A stretch of 64,000 bases of DNA from Echinococcus granulosus (Eukaryota > Platyhelminthes > Cestoda > Cyclophyllidea > Taeniidae). Each line of letters opens with the position of its first letter. Positions within the stretch are counted from its first letter, which is position 1. The translations under genes and the position numbers were made by a program. Below are positions 1-11,691 of the stretch, one piece after another. The DNA lies in NCBI RefSeq assembly GCF_000524195.1, contig NW_020170387.1:1586021-1650020 (forward strand), given 5' to 3'. The notes beneath the pieces were generated by a model that was not told the DNA's origin, did not search any database, and was given only the letters and a program-made list of their open reading frames with translations.

Positions 1-69
1 TCTTCCAATATACTTTTAACTCTGTCAAATAGGTCATCCTGAAATTCGTACCGTTTCTAAATTTTACAG

Positions 70-192
70 GGCTCCATGGAGGAAGCAGTACAACTAAGCT
101 TTAACTTTAAGAAAAGTGAAATTCAAGGAAAGTCTGTTACCATGCTCTTAATGGGCGCATTCTTTGATTGTGAGCAAGAACTGCACACTTAG
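70..192 (+). CDS. Possible terminal exon of an unidentified gene (partial)
   Basis: A pyrimidine-rich tract ending in ACAG at 69 is followed by an open frame of 40 codons to a TAG at 190-192. An ATTAAA polyadenylation-like hexamer follows at 197-202. The encoded tail contains EEAVQLSFNFKKSE and ends FFDCEQELHT. It reads like a folded, charged protein end rather than translated intron, but I recognise no family. Upstream exons would lie before the window. Seen: acceptor, open frame, stop and poly(A)-like signal. Inferred: that it is a real last exon. A chance open frame of this length is quite possible, so confidence is low. Confidence 0.3.
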   Translation, partial: GSMEEAVQLSFNFKKSEIQGKSVTMLLMGAFFDCEQELHT

Positions 193-2286
193 TAGCATTA
201 AAGCATATGAAAGGTAAGTTATTACGTCCAACTTGTTCCCATAGACAAGTACGAATATAAAATGTTTAAGAGGAAATGCTAAATCTTTTATCTAAGACTT
301 GAGACTATCTCCTCTTGAACCTCCCCAATTGACGATGAGGGAATTATTCTGACGAATCGAATATATGCTCGAATAATTGCGTCGGTGACATCGGAATAAA
401 TAGTTTAAAAAATACCCACAATCAGACCAGCGAATAAAAAAATAATCGACCAGAACAGACCGATTCCTTGCTATCGGAATTGCAAGTTGTTTGAGCAAAA
501 TAAGTACAGCAAATGCCTGTCTCTTTTAGCTTAAAACTAAAAATGGAATAGTCAACATAGGTAATTATTGTCCAGGTCACCAAAGTCAATTGCAGCACGG
601 CATCCGCCTTTGTGTATGCAGTCACATCAATCAACCATCTACCTGCACTTGAGACTGGGAAAAAGGCAACTACTTAGGTGGAGCTGGTGGTTTTCAACCA
701 AAAACATGTTACACCTCATATAAGGCAAAAAATCCCGTTCTGATAGTAAAATAAGTGACTATTTGGAGTGTTTGTACCCACTTTCTGGAGTAGAAAGAGG
801 ACGTAAAAGAATTGTTTACTCCTTTACTTTAGTTTGGAGCACAACGATTTGAGAAACATCGCAAAACGAAGTTGAGCGGAGTGGTATAAATGAGCTAAGA
901 CAAATAGTTTCGAGATGACGCTCCAATTTTTACCTTCGCAAAGTGAACTGTGACTCCTAGCTGCCCGTTATTCTACATTTCCTTTTACATTATGGATCTC
1001 TTCTGAATGGTAAGTAACAATGACAAAGCATAGCGCAAGTGGTGGCGGTATTTAAAAGCAACTTAACGTCAGAGCATAAATGGATGTAGAATGAAGTTTC
1101 GGTACTAACACAATTCTTGATAATTGATTACATTTTTAACTTTCGGGGCGCATAAGTAGTAAGGGAGTAAGAATGAAGAGGCTACAAGCTTTTGTGAAAG
1201 TAGGTTTCACAAAATGCAATACATGCAACAATAAAAATTCCGCACTCAGAAATGCAAGTGTCATGTAGCTCTTTGATACCGATACACCGACAAAACACAG
1301 CTATAGTACTTTAGCTTTCGTCCAACCTAATCCTTGAAGCGTTCAAATACCAGCGCTTGCCATGGAGTGCGCTCATAGCGCTGACTCGCTGGTATGCATT
1401 TTCTTCAGAATCAGGGGAAGTTGTTTTGACACGCATCTAAAATAGGTCTTGACTAGTAATGGGCTTAAACGTGTCAATGAAACATCTTGCTAAGCAAATA
1501 GCATATTTGCTGGACAACATTCAAAGGATGCAAGTGTCTAAAAGTACCATTAAACAGGTTTTAAATCTATCATTTGTGCGTAAGATCATTAAAGTGCTAA
1601 GCTACGTGGTGAATAAATAAGCAAATAATCAATCTACCATGGATTAATGAAGCCTGCATTCAAGTAATTCCAAATATCGAATAATCGTAGAATTCCTTGA
1701 TAAAAGATGAACATGTAAGGCAACGAAGAGCAAATTTTACTCATAAACGTTTTGTAATCTCCATTACTAGGAAAGTAGTTTTAAAACTGCAGCTTCTTCA
1801 TCCTAGGCGCATCTTGGGGGGGGGGGGGGTAGAGGGGAAGAGGAAGCACCCCTCTCTTCGCTCTAAGCTCTATAAAACAATTTTAGCTCTCTTTCAAGCA
1901 TACACAGACGGGCTGTCTCGTGGTTCTACGTTAAGAGTAAGTACATACGCACATTAAATTTTCTTGTCCAACTTACCTATTTTTGACTGACGAATTCTTC
2001 ATTTCACTATCAGGTCTAACTGCGCAAGTCAAAGAATGACCGAGCATAATGATTACAACGGCAAAGCCTATTCTAGGGATGTGTAACGAAAGTTGTAAAA
2101 CACGGTCGACCCCCGTCCATATAAGGCTATGAGAAGCTATGATCAGTACTGTGCGGAAGTACAGGTGTATTTCAAGGAATTATAAGGGCCAATCCTTATT
2201 TAATTAAACCCACTAAAGCATTAAAGACCATACAGCAACAGTAAGCAACCAACTGTGTGCAGTAGTATGTGAAGAAAATTAAGTAA
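193..2286. other. Intergenic or intronic, no gene supported
   Basis: About 2.1 kb of AT-rich sequence with no exon I can support. The minus strand at roughly 385-450 contains a short hydrophobic reading frame (GLFWSIIFLFAGLIVGIF) preceded by an AG, which might be a membrane-protein exon, but its continuation is broken by a stop. A homopolymer of 14 G lies at 1816-1829. Confidence 0.5.
1816..1829. repeat. Poly-G tract (14 G)
   Basis: Uninterrupted run of 14 G in otherwise AT-rich DNA. Runs of this kind vary in length and are prone to sequencing error; on the other strand it is C14. Any reading frame crossing it is not reliable. Confidence 0.95.
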
Positions 2287-2386
2287 NNNNNNNNNNNNNN
2301 NNNNNNNNNNNNNNNNNNNNNNNNNNNNNNNNNNNNNNNNNNNNNNNNNNNNNNNNNNNNNNNNNNNNNNNNNNNNNNNNNNNNNN
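2287..2386. other. Assembly gap (100 N)
   Basis: Exactly 100 N, the conventional placeholder for a gap of unknown size. The sequence resuming at 2387 is a repeat (R2) that also occurs inverted at 11692-11812, so the gap probably lies in a longer copy of that repeat. Confidence 0.98.
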
Positions 2387-2508
2387 GGGGAGTTTTACGA
2401 AAAGCTTCTGAAGATTTGAAGCCGCTCCAAACCTGTCGCGTAAGGCGGACAAACTACAATCGTACTAGATTTGAATGACAATTTGTGGTCTCAGAATCAC
2501 GAGAGAAT
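2387..2508 (+). repeat. Dispersed repeat R2, copy A (next to gap)
   Basis: About 120 bp starting at the gap edge matches the reverse complement of 11692-11812 with only a few mismatches. The shared core includes AACCTGTCGCGTAAGGCGGA and TTTGTGGTCTCAGAAT. I see no coding capacity, no terminal repeats and no known family. The copy is cut off by the gap on its left. Confidence 0.85.
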
Positions 2509-3216
2509 AGTATAATAACCGTGCACCGCTCTTATTCCTGTAAGGTACTACATATCGGGGCAGAACCTCAGCATCGTTCGTTTAAACTCATGACGAGAAC
2601 GGAGCAATAAATATGACAACAAAATAATCCGAGTGAAATACCACTTTTATTTCCTTTGTTGTGGTTTACATAAAGGCAAACGGGAAACGGCCAAATGATC
2701 TCACAAGGCAGCGATAGCGGCAATATGCGTGCCGGCAGATAATGATTGCGAAAACATCGAAAGCAATGAAATCAAAACCATGGCACATTGAGTGATAGTA
2801 TCGGCAATTTGAAGGCGTCAACAGATTAGCACATATTTTTGTTTTGTGACAAACGAAACTACGCCTTGCAGGTCATAAGACTGCTAAAAAACGGCATTGA
2901 CCCTTGCCCTCATTCTGCAAAACCAACACCTCGAACCAGTAAGGAACCTTAGACTAAGTGTCAATTTAATTCATAGAAAAAACTTACATAGGTAGAAAAT
3001 GCAATTCTACTTTCTACATACTATCTGTTTGCTAACAAGAGCTAAAATGTGGATTCTTTTCCGTGATCGAGGAAACACATACTTACCTTCCCAAACGACT
3101 GAATTAACCACGAGCACACCAACCAATGTTTACACAAAGTATGAGTATTGAGTACAGGGATGCAGATACAAAAAATGCATACATCTATACACATAGTTGT
3201 CGAATGGTAATTTAAT
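2509..3216. other. Intergenic, probably includes MED31 3' flank
   Basis: AT-rich sequence with no supported exon. Its right end is the downstream flank of MED31, which is on the minus strand. ATTAAA-like hexamers occur on the minus strand directly after the stop, but no cleavage site can be chosen. Confidence 0.5.
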
Positions 3217-3911
3217 TTAACTCGAAGGACCAGCGCCGGGTGTAGGCATAGCGTCAAGATTCTGGACGTGCCTATTAACCATTTCAGCTCGTTTAGGTAA
3301 GTAATTTTTCCAGTGGAGCAACATCTGGTCGTCAATAAATCGAGTCACCGATTCATGAGCAACTTCACGTCGGAAATCCGGGGATTGAAGAAGATCAAGC
3401 ATGTGCAGGCAAAAGGGATACCTTAAATTTAGAAGAAGGGAAAATACGAAGGTAACAACGAGTCTTAGCATGCACAAAGCTCTTCAAAACTGTTTGTTAA
3501 TAAAATCGGTACAAGTACCCCAATGGTCGAAAGAATTAGTGCTATCAGTAAAACACACGCATGGCTACAATGTAAAGGGATGTTAATGAGGACTGATAGA
3601 CTTGCGTAATAAATCTCGAGTACGACGGAGATTTCCAATACTGCAAATAGGACAAATAATTTATAAACTCCGGTTTGTCAAAAGAGCCCTGCTGGGCCAA
3701 AACTAAAATTTTGATCAAGAGCACAAAATATGCATACAGGTAAGATAATCTGGATTGCCAAGAGACTGAACAAACTCCAGTTCAATTTGAAAGCGTACCC
3801 AAGGATCTTCAAGAGTATCTCCGAGAAATAAAAAAAAGCATACTTACTTCGAATACCACCACTGTTACCTAACCTTGCAGGATTCAGGATGGACTTCGGA
3901 CGGTTTTGCAT
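3217..3911 (-). CDS. MED31: Mediator of RNA polymerase II transcription subunit 31
   Basis: Subunit of the middle module of the Mediator co-activator complex, nuclear. Four exons on the minus strand: 3911-3848, 3818-3738, 3702-3606 and 3421-3217, in phase and giving 148 residues (the human protein has 131). The Med31 core is contiguous across exons: RFQIELEFVQSLGNPDYL, then FLAQQGSFDKPEFINYL, then YLQYWKSP, then YPFCLHMLDLLQSPDFR, then FIDDQMLLHWKNY. These match the conserved family blocks almost residue for residue. The first 25-30 residues and the end (AMPTPGAGPSS) are not conserved. Introns are 29 nt (or 41 nt if the acceptor at 3807 is used, dropping four residues), 35 nt, and 184 nt with a GC donor. 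The ATG at 3911 lies 26 nt after a polypyrimidine-AG acceptor at 3938. Confidence 0.95.
3422..3605 (-). other. GC-AG intron in MED31
   Basis: The donor reads ATTAC|GCAAGT and the acceptor AAATTTAAG|G. Only this junction restores the frame and joins SRFIT to YPFCLHML, matching the spacing of the family at this point. GCAAGT is the typical context of the minor GC donor class handled by the U2 spliceosome. No GT donor in the neighbourhood gives a usable frame. Confidence 0.85.
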
Positions 3912-4790
3912 ATGATATCGAGAGCACAAAATGTCAACTGAAATAAATAGAATGTGAAGGGGATTTCAACAAATCTAACGGTCTGCATAGTTCAATCAAT
4001 CGATTATTTGTAGACTTCCATAAAAGAAAGCTGACTTTAACAAACAGCTACACCGAAATTGTAGGAGCAATCATCAGACTGCATTGCTGGTTCTACGAAC
4101 GAATGCATACCAAGCAAAAAGCTTAGGAGAGGATACGATCGTTACTACTTAAAAAAGAAGATTCTGTGGTTTACAAGCACATTTGAGGACTAATATAGTG
4201 CAGCAACTCATAGAAAGACCTTATGGACGAAAGATTCAATAAAAACCCCGAAGCGATGCATACAAGGAAACATACATAAAACTCAAAGTACAGCTTCCAA
4301 GAAGGAATACTGAAAGAATGCTTTAAAGCATATAATAAAGCACAAAAAACACGAATATAAAAGAACCCGAACTCAACAATAAAAAGCAGATAGGCAACAG
4401 TGCCTAAAGTAAGCCACCTCAGACCAATGAGATTTGTAATTTCAAAGTAATACTTACTTAAAATAAAACACAGAAGAGGGAATTTGCCACTAAGTAAAGT
4501 ACTAAGGGGCTTGGATTTAATCAAAGCTCTAAATGTCTCAGAGCTTTGGGAAATCAAAATAAACACACAATTCTAGGGAATTATAAGTACGAGATTTAAT
4601 TGCATCGGATTTTATATGGGGTAGGCTTCATTATTCCTATCCGGGATTTTAATAGAACCATTTACTTTTATTAGGTTTATTCTCATTGGAATAATAAATT
4701 TTGTGACCCGATATTCTGTTAGCTGCATGCCTACCCGAATTGACCGTTAACTTATTTTAGGTAGTCGGGGTCATTACGCCTCACTAGTAA
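3912..4790. other. Region upstream of MED31
   Basis: The first 26 nt (3912-3937) are the likely MED31 leader after a 3' splice site. Beyond this, a 131-codon minus-strand open frame (4171-4566) is rich in hydrophobic residues and contains a GTAAGT donor-like site near 4457. I cannot assign it to a family, and AT-rich DNA easily gives such frames, so it is not called as a gene. Confidence 0.45.
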
Positions 4791-4991
4791 TGTAGCGTCC
4801 CGAGACTTCCCTGAAGACGAAAGAAGACACAATACTCGGGCAGAATATATATTCAGCGTAGAGAAGGTGTCTGGGCTACTGGCATGGCCCGAAGGCCAGC
4901 CCACCCAGCGAGGTACAAGAAGGCTAATTCAAAAGCCCAAAAGTAGAGCCTCACCAATACCGAGGGGTAAACCACCAGCGTATTACAGTAA
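4791..4991 (+). repeat. Dispersed repeat R1, copy 1
   Basis: About 200 bp beginning TGTAGCGTCCCGAGACTTCC. The first 105 bp match the reverse complement of 5733-5912 at roughly 90 percent. The copy shares the motifs ACTTCCCTGA and GCATGGCC with copies at 32895 and 34201. It starts with TG, as an LTR would, but target-site duplications and internal retroelement domains are not visible. Family unknown; a solo LTR, a terminal-repeat miniature retroelement or a SINE are all possible. Confidence 0.85.
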
Positions 4992-5732
4992 TACCACCAT
5001 TTGTTTGCGTTATTCTTCAATCTCTTCTGTTTACATATAAATCCCTCCCTTTGCTTGAATAACATTTTGCGCCTTTAAGGAAAACTCAGGGAGTACATGA
5101 TCATGCGAGTTTTGAGCGTGCATGGATGATAATCCTGCATGAGCTATGGTAGTTTCATGGCACACATAGTCCTTCAATTTCTTTAAAGTTGGGTGATAAG
5201 TTTTGTACGTATTAATCCGACTTACGCACATCTAAGCATGGTGGAGCAGCTCTGTAATGCTCTAATAGTTTACTTAAAACTGAATCTGACTCCATGGACA
5301 AGCAGGTCTTCACGACTTGTACTTCCATCGTGCAGCACAACCTATGAGTCATATAATAAGACTTGGCTCTTTACTACTAAGACTTCTTACGACTTCGGAA
5401 AAGGTTGGGAAGGCTGCGTTGGGAGCATCATTAAGTTCATCTATTACTAAGGGATTATAATTTTGGACATTAACGCTGATTGAAGACCTTGGTATGGGAG
5501 AAAAGGAGCACCTACTGTTGATGCTAGGATCTGAGGGCACCTAATAGAAGGGTTAAAGATTGTGTTCACCTTTGACTTCTACTCCACTCTATGTTCATCA
5601 GGAATGCATAGTTACCCCCAAAACAAACAGAAGAGTTCTTTACAAAGCTGCCTTTGATACTTATGTTTAAATGCCATTTAGTTGTACGTGCGTTAACTTC
5701 TCCACCTCCTTACCATCAGATAAGAACCCAGA
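4992..5732. other. Spacer between inverted R1 copies
   Basis: 741 bp between two R1 copies in opposite orientation. It is not itself self-complementary at the edges. Open frames on both strands at 5193-5540 have no recognisable domain. No gene supported. Confidence 0.5.
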
Positions 5733-5912
5733 TAAGTATATTGTAATACGATGATGGTTTACCCCTTGATATTGGTAAGACACCAATTTGAACTTTTGAA
5801 TTTGCCTTCGGGCCATGCTAGTAGCCCAGACACCTTCTCTGTGCTGAATATATATTCTGCCCGAGTATTGTGTCTTCTTTCGTTTTTTAGGGAAGCTTCG
5901 GGACGCTATAGT
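5733..5912 (-). repeat. Dispersed repeat R1, copy 2 (inverted)
   Basis: Reverse-complement copy of R1. It reads, on the minus strand, TATAGCGTCCCGAAGCTTCC and then AAGACACAATACTCGGGCAG, the latter identical to copy 1. The open frame through it is a by-product of the repeat and is not called as a gene. Confidence 0.85.
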
Positions 5913-8170
5913 ATCGTTGTACTGCATTAAAATGAGGCCAATGTAATAAGGAGGAAGAGACGCGGAAACTTACCTGCATAAATGACATTTAACACTGTCT
6001 TTTTAAAATGACTCTTACATTTAAGCAGAGTCCTTATGACTAACATTATAGATGCGAAATTTCCCCATCGTAAAACACCATCCATATTTTAGTAATTTGA
6101 GTGGAGCATATTCTCTCCTCTCCAATAGAGTTTTTAATTAAGGCTGAATTTTAGGCTTAGTGGAATTGCCAAGGTGCATGAGTGGGACTAAAATTAGGGC
6201 AATTTTTCTAATGCCATGCAACTTTGGTGACTGGCATGGTAGATTCATTAGGGCTTTTTAGAGCGCGGACTAAGGTGAAAGGAGGTTCCAAGTCTACGCC
6301 CAGGGGAAGAGAGGATCTGCGCAAAGCCTTAAGTGCTTGTTTAACTTTGCGTTTTGTGACACAGGTAATCAAATCTCTGCAATCTATGGCTTCAACTAGC
6401 CTTTCAGATATCAATAAATTACGTTCTGCCAGGCTACAATTGCTTCTTCCTCCACTGGGGAATACTGGGGAGCTAAAACTGTTCACTTTTAACCAAGACT
6501 TTGCTGAATTTTAAGCGCACCTTTTGGTACTTAACTTGGCATCATGGCCTCCGCTTCATGCCAGTGGCCTTAATTATCCTGTACGTTGGTAATATATTTT
6601 CTTCCGTAATGCTTGACTTCTTACGACTTTAGGTAGGACTCAAGGTGCTACACCTTAATTTTTAAATTAAAAGTGCAAGTAGTCTAATTTAGAAGATGTA
6701 GATTAAAAGGGGACAAACAGGATATCTTTTGCAGGGTTGACTGTGAAGTATTTTTATTCTTCTAACCAGTTTAAAACTTTATTTGTACACAACTGTTCCG
6801 TTTTAATAGGTTATTTATTTTATTTATCATAATTTTTATTGCAACAACTTTAGGCAGCGGAAAATATTTGTAATTTGTCAGGCATTCTACTTTTTTGTTT
6901 TAATTTATGCCTCAGGTAAAGTGATTCTGAGCTGCTTTCAAAGCTCTCTTCCATCAGCTGATACTTTGGGTACGGTCTTTGCGCCAAAATACAACAATGC
7001 AGACCTCGTCATCATTGAAGTCCAATAACGAGTCATGCGAAGCTGAGGATGGTATTTTTTGAATGTCTTTTTTGCAAAGTGTTTGTTTAATGGTTTGCAA
7101 GAATGTGTATGTGATTAATCTGTCGTCTTTTTTGTTTCTTCCTTTCCTGAAAATTAAAGTCCGAGAGATCTTAGAATAGTAGTTTTTATTGGGATGTGTA
7201 TTGTTTAGCAGCAATTGTGCATTAGCTTGGTTTGTTTCGGAGCCTTGTATTAGCTTACATTAATTAAGACACAAATTAAATCACGAGGAAATATACGATG
7301 ATTACTATTCTTACTATGCTATATGCATTGCTATGAACTATTAGAGGGTGTGTGCTAGTTTTTCTACTTTGCCATCTAATATACTGTGTTGCACTAAAAA
7401 TTAACGAAGATGTTCACTCATGCCTTTAACCTCATTCCACTTAAGCTAGTTTCTGATTAATCATTCGTCGCTTTAGATAAGGTACTCAGTATTTGCACAA
7501 TTTGTGGCGATACTTTTCCGATGATCAGCCTTTTACACGCGCACGTGAATGCAAAGCATAACGTTGGTACGTTGCATTTCCTGCGTCCTACTTTGGCTTC
7601 TCGGTTCTCTCTCTGTCCCAATATTTAATCGCTAATTTTAGATGACACGGGAATGGTATCTGCTTTTGATTGCAGTTTTGTCGCGGTGAGCTGTTTTTAG
7701 ATGTAGCGTCAATTTCCCTTTTGTTGCACCGCGTTCCACAATATGCTGCTTAATATCGGCCTATAATCGCAATATGTATCTGTAAGAATAATTTTAACAG
7801 TGGTTTGTTTTGTGCAATGCAAATACCTAAAGATACTTTGCAGGTTTTAAAAGTATATCATCTTTTGTAATTTCAAAATATTTATTGGCTTTCATCTAGT
7901 AATTTAGGTCCCGTAATCCCATAGCTTCATCGTAGTACTCGGTGCGCTGTCTAGTTACATTTACGACTCTAGTTTTGTATAGACTGTTTCAGCATATGTT
8001 ATATTTTTGCTTAGGTATTGGTTTTGATTTAATATTTACTTTGGTTTGGAGCTAAATTGGGTTGACTTATACTTTTATTTATCATTTACGGTAAAATGTT
8101 TTATCAGTATAGTTGCAATTTAAATCCATTAAAAATAAATAAAGAATTAGTACAGCTCTTCTTATTTCAG
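5913..8170. other. Region upstream of the zinc-finger gene
   Basis: AT-rich except for 6224-6514, where both strands are open for over 90 codons. Neither translation has a recognised domain. Missing 5' exons of the zinc-finger gene at 8171 should lie here or further upstream, but I could not choose any with confidence. Confidence 0.45.
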
Positions 8171-9788
8171 AGATCACCCACGCGTTCCAGTGCCGGACCG
8201 GAGGCTAGTAAGTTATATCTCAGATTTTTTGGTTATACATTTCCATACTCTACTTTATTACAACTTCTAACCTCGTGGTTTAAGCCTTTAATTAATATGC
8301 ACTATGAATATATTTCTAACGGTGTTTATTTGATGCATATTCATCATATTCAACATTTCTCATTCATTTGTATTTATTGGCAGCTAGTTTACGTTGGACG
8401 GGTGATCTTTATCATTAAACAATTTTCGTAGTAGATCCGAAGCATGTTTGTACGCATTGCGGTGAGGGGTTTTTCAAAAAGTCCGATCTCAAGGAGCACA
8501 TAGTTGCAGTTCATCGAAGTTAGTTTATCTGGCTTTTCATGCTCTTTTTTTGCGTTTTCAATTTCTGCTACGCCTTTGCCATAGTTGTCTCATGCTCCAT
8601 GTTTAAGTTGCCCCGTAGCCGGATTGATGGCAACTTTGGTGAAGATTTTCATTTACCGACTCAAGCACAGCTTTTTTACCACGGTGACTGTTTACACTTT
8701 TGTATTCATCTTTCTGCTCAATATTCATCGTACTCTACATGAGTGTTACTCAGATTACTTTGAAATCAAGTATCGGAGCGAGTGTTCTGGCTCATTTTAC
8801 GTTTAGATCTTAAAACCCACATTTGTGACCAGTGTCGTAAGGGATTTACGACGCCATCCTACCTTCGCCTTCATGTCTTAACGGTTCATGAAGGTATGCT
8901 TTCTTAAGAATCGCTCGTTCATTGATATCGAGGAAATTGATCGACTTTCCTGCTTAGTTCACTTGTTCATTGACGTAGAGTTTAATAGAGAGAAAGTTTC
9001 TTCTGTGATCTCCTTTTTGCTGCATTCACATTCGAATGCTTTTGAACAAGGCTGCAAAAATTGCGTCTGAACACTTTCCATTTAGGTGTTAAGGCCTATT
9101 CGTGCCCACTCTGCTCCAAAAGATACACTCAGAAGCATTCCTTGAAGAAACACATCAGTTCGCGACACGGATCTGGTAAGCGACTCTTCGTATCGTAGAC
9201 ACCACCCTATAACTCACTTAAGTTTCCACATTTTGAAAAAAAAGAACTTTGCGTCCGAGTAAGCAGTTGACCCCGCCTCCCTAGGGAGGTCTTCTTACAT
9301 AGACTTGATTTGTGCCTTGACACAATCATGAATGATCTAAGGCAGCTACTTAATTAATGACTTATTTACAATTGAAAAATATTTCCACTACCTGTTATTT
9401 TTAATGTGCGTATTTTACCCCGGAAGAGCTTGTGGCAACATACCGTTCAGCCACTTCTTTGAAAGCACATTACATCACGCCTCTGGGTTGAGTCATGGCC
9501 TATTTCGCCTCTTGGAAGCACGTGTATGACTCATAGTATTTATCGTTGCCTTCCTCTTTGTTATCCAACTCGTTCTTGCACGGTTAGCCCGGTTTTGGCT
9601 AATTGGGAATTAACTCACATCTGTCACATCCCCTACTCCTCACAAAGGGTGCAGTGTCTAGCCCCTTTAGATTACGTGCTGCAGAGTTACCTCAATTTTA
9701 TGCAAGTGATAATGCATCCACTCTGTCGCCAAGATTTTCCATCGATAAACTGCAGGAATTGCAGAAAAAGTACCCCCTTTTCCCCTAA
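8171..9788 (+). CDS. C2H2 zinc-finger protein, three fingers (5' end missing)
   Basis: Likely DNA-binding nuclear protein. Exons rebuilt by phase: 8171-8207 (RSPTRSSAGPEA), 8432-8518, 8807-8893, 9086-9175 and 9655-9788 with TAA. Each of the three middle exons carries exactly one C2H2 finger of the form C-x2-C-x12-H-x4-H: CTHCGEGFFKKSDLKEHI, CDQCRKGFTTPSYLRLHV and CPLCSKRYTQKHSLKKHI. All introns between them are phase 1 and the finger exons are 87, 87 and 90 nt. The last exon encodes a tail ending IDKLQELQKKYPLFP; its acceptor (GCAG at 9654) is the least certain junction. Linkers are not the canonical TGEKP type. No start codon could be placed, so upstream exons are missing. I cannot name an orthologue. 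Confidence 0.85.
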
Positions 9789-11691
9789 CAAGATACAAGT
9801 AGAATGAGGTCGTTTTGTGAATTTCCTCTCTTCCTTGTTGCATCTCATCCTCGTCTATCTCCGGCATCATTTATCAATGTGAGTTCATTTCACATATTTA
9901 GACTCGACGAAAAATACCGCTACGTCGAACAAAGAACCTCATCAATCGGTGAATGACATTTCATCTCCCGTTAGAATAATTGCTACGGCAGATGCAAGTC
10001 AAGCCGTCGCTCAGTGCAATGTCTAGTTCCACGACCGGTAAGCTGTCGCTGAGCGATCATAGTTAACGAGTACCCATAGTATCTGCACGGTACAGTTCAG
10101 CTTGTGAGTTTTCCACGGTTTCTGCCTCCTGGAGGAGAGCGTGAGAGGTCTGCAATGAGAGTGTCTGCTTTCGGTATATCACCGCGGCTGCTCCCCCTCA
10201 CCGATGGTAGACGAGGCGAGGCCAGGCCCGCCTTGAGTTTTCACACGCTTCTGCGTGGCTTCGTTCATTGTGCGCACTTGCCCTGAAAGTCACCTCCTCG
10301 AGTTTGCGCACAATAACACCTATCGAGATATCGAGAGAGGGCTTTGGGTTAGAAATGATCTGCGCTATTTAAATGCAGGCTGATGTCTCGAGCCAACTGG
10401 GCATATACCGTTGCGATATTTAATGTTTTACTGGGTCATTAAGAGTGACGCATCTTATCTTTCATCGAACTTCTGGTACGAGTATCTAGGTAAATCGAGT
10501 TTTTTCTACTTATAGGACAAAAAATTTCTTATTGTTATCGGTAGATGGATGGGTGTTTAGGATAGGTCCCGAGACATATTTTAACCCAAGTGAATTGGTA
10601 TCCGCAATTTCTTGCATTTTTGCATTCTACTTCCACTTAAGTGGCGGCAAACTGCTGATGATCGTTTACTCTGTATTTGTAGTTAGCTCTGCGGCATTAA
10701 AGAAGAGTTTCTCTCCCCTACCTCACTGCATTTTTTTGTATAACACACGCTTTTTACAATTGTTATTGTCTCTCATCAAGTTGAAGAACATTATTTGCGA
10801 TCTCCTGGGTACAGACCCTGTTCCGCTATTGACCATTTCGTCGTTTCCACTTTGATACTCTATGATTTACCAGGATTCGGGCATTTGTTTGCTTTTGCAG
10901 TCATATACACATATTAACACACAATCACACGTGCTAATCTTTTTTACTAAAGGTACATTCGGGGAAATTTAGCTATATTAACCCCCTGCTCACTTTTATG
11001 TGGAAAGGTATATTTTTTATGATTATTGTAATGTCATCGGCGCTGCTTGAGAAATCCTGGGACCCCAACTAAGCAGTGGTAACTCGTCCTGTTGCGAGTC
11101 ATTTGTGTGCTATTGCATACGACCGGCGAAAGAGGGAACATTGATTCAACGTCAAAATACTGTTGCTCTTAGCAGTACATGCATACAAGAGGAAATGCGA
11201 GGGTTCTGTGGATGGTTTCAGCTATTCAGGGAGAATAGACTCACATATTCTTTAACACAGTATAAGTGGTCTCGGTGGTAGACCTATTGTGTGGGTTTTA
11301 GCATCTTGCATACCTCGGAATGCGTTCATATCTATCCTCGCGGATGTTCTGGGGAAGGGGGAGGGAGAGGAGATTAAGGAGGATAACCATTAAAATTGTT
11401 TGCCGTGTAAAACTCCCGTAAACTGGTATTTTTAGCGAAGAAAATTGAATTTCATTACTACCTTGTCTGCAAATTAAAAATAACAACTTTGTTAATTAAC
11501 TAAACAACTTAGCTTAACTAATAGAATCCGGAAGTGATACCGCTTTCCAACAAATTTCCTATTGAGTGGTTCCGTCATTAATATCAGGCAGTCGGAAAGT
11601 TCCGTAGGGATGTTTGTATCTTTCGTGAAGTATAGGTACGCGTCAGTCTAACAATACCCTCTGTTGCATTCAGTACCTGTTCCTCATTTAT
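9789..11691. other. Intergenic with a CpG-rich block at 10020-10320
   Basis: No exon supported. The 10020-10320 block is clearly richer in GC and CpG than its surroundings and is open for 60 codons on the plus strand (10104-10286), without a recognised domain. It may be a promoter-type island or a mobile-element fragment. The 10532-10855 plus-strand open frame is hydrophobic and looks like chance in AT-rich DNA. Confidence 0.45.

Noticed and set aside
1697..1957. 86-codon plus-strand open frame
   Set aside because: It runs through the G14 tract, where the frame is unreliable, and the translation shows no domain.
5667..5927. 86-codon minus-strand open frame
   Set aside because: It coincides with R1 copy 2; related copies do not keep the frame.
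10532..10855. 107-codon plus-strand open frame
   Set aside because: Hydrophobic, T-rich translation typical of chance frames in AT-rich DNA; no splice context or domain.
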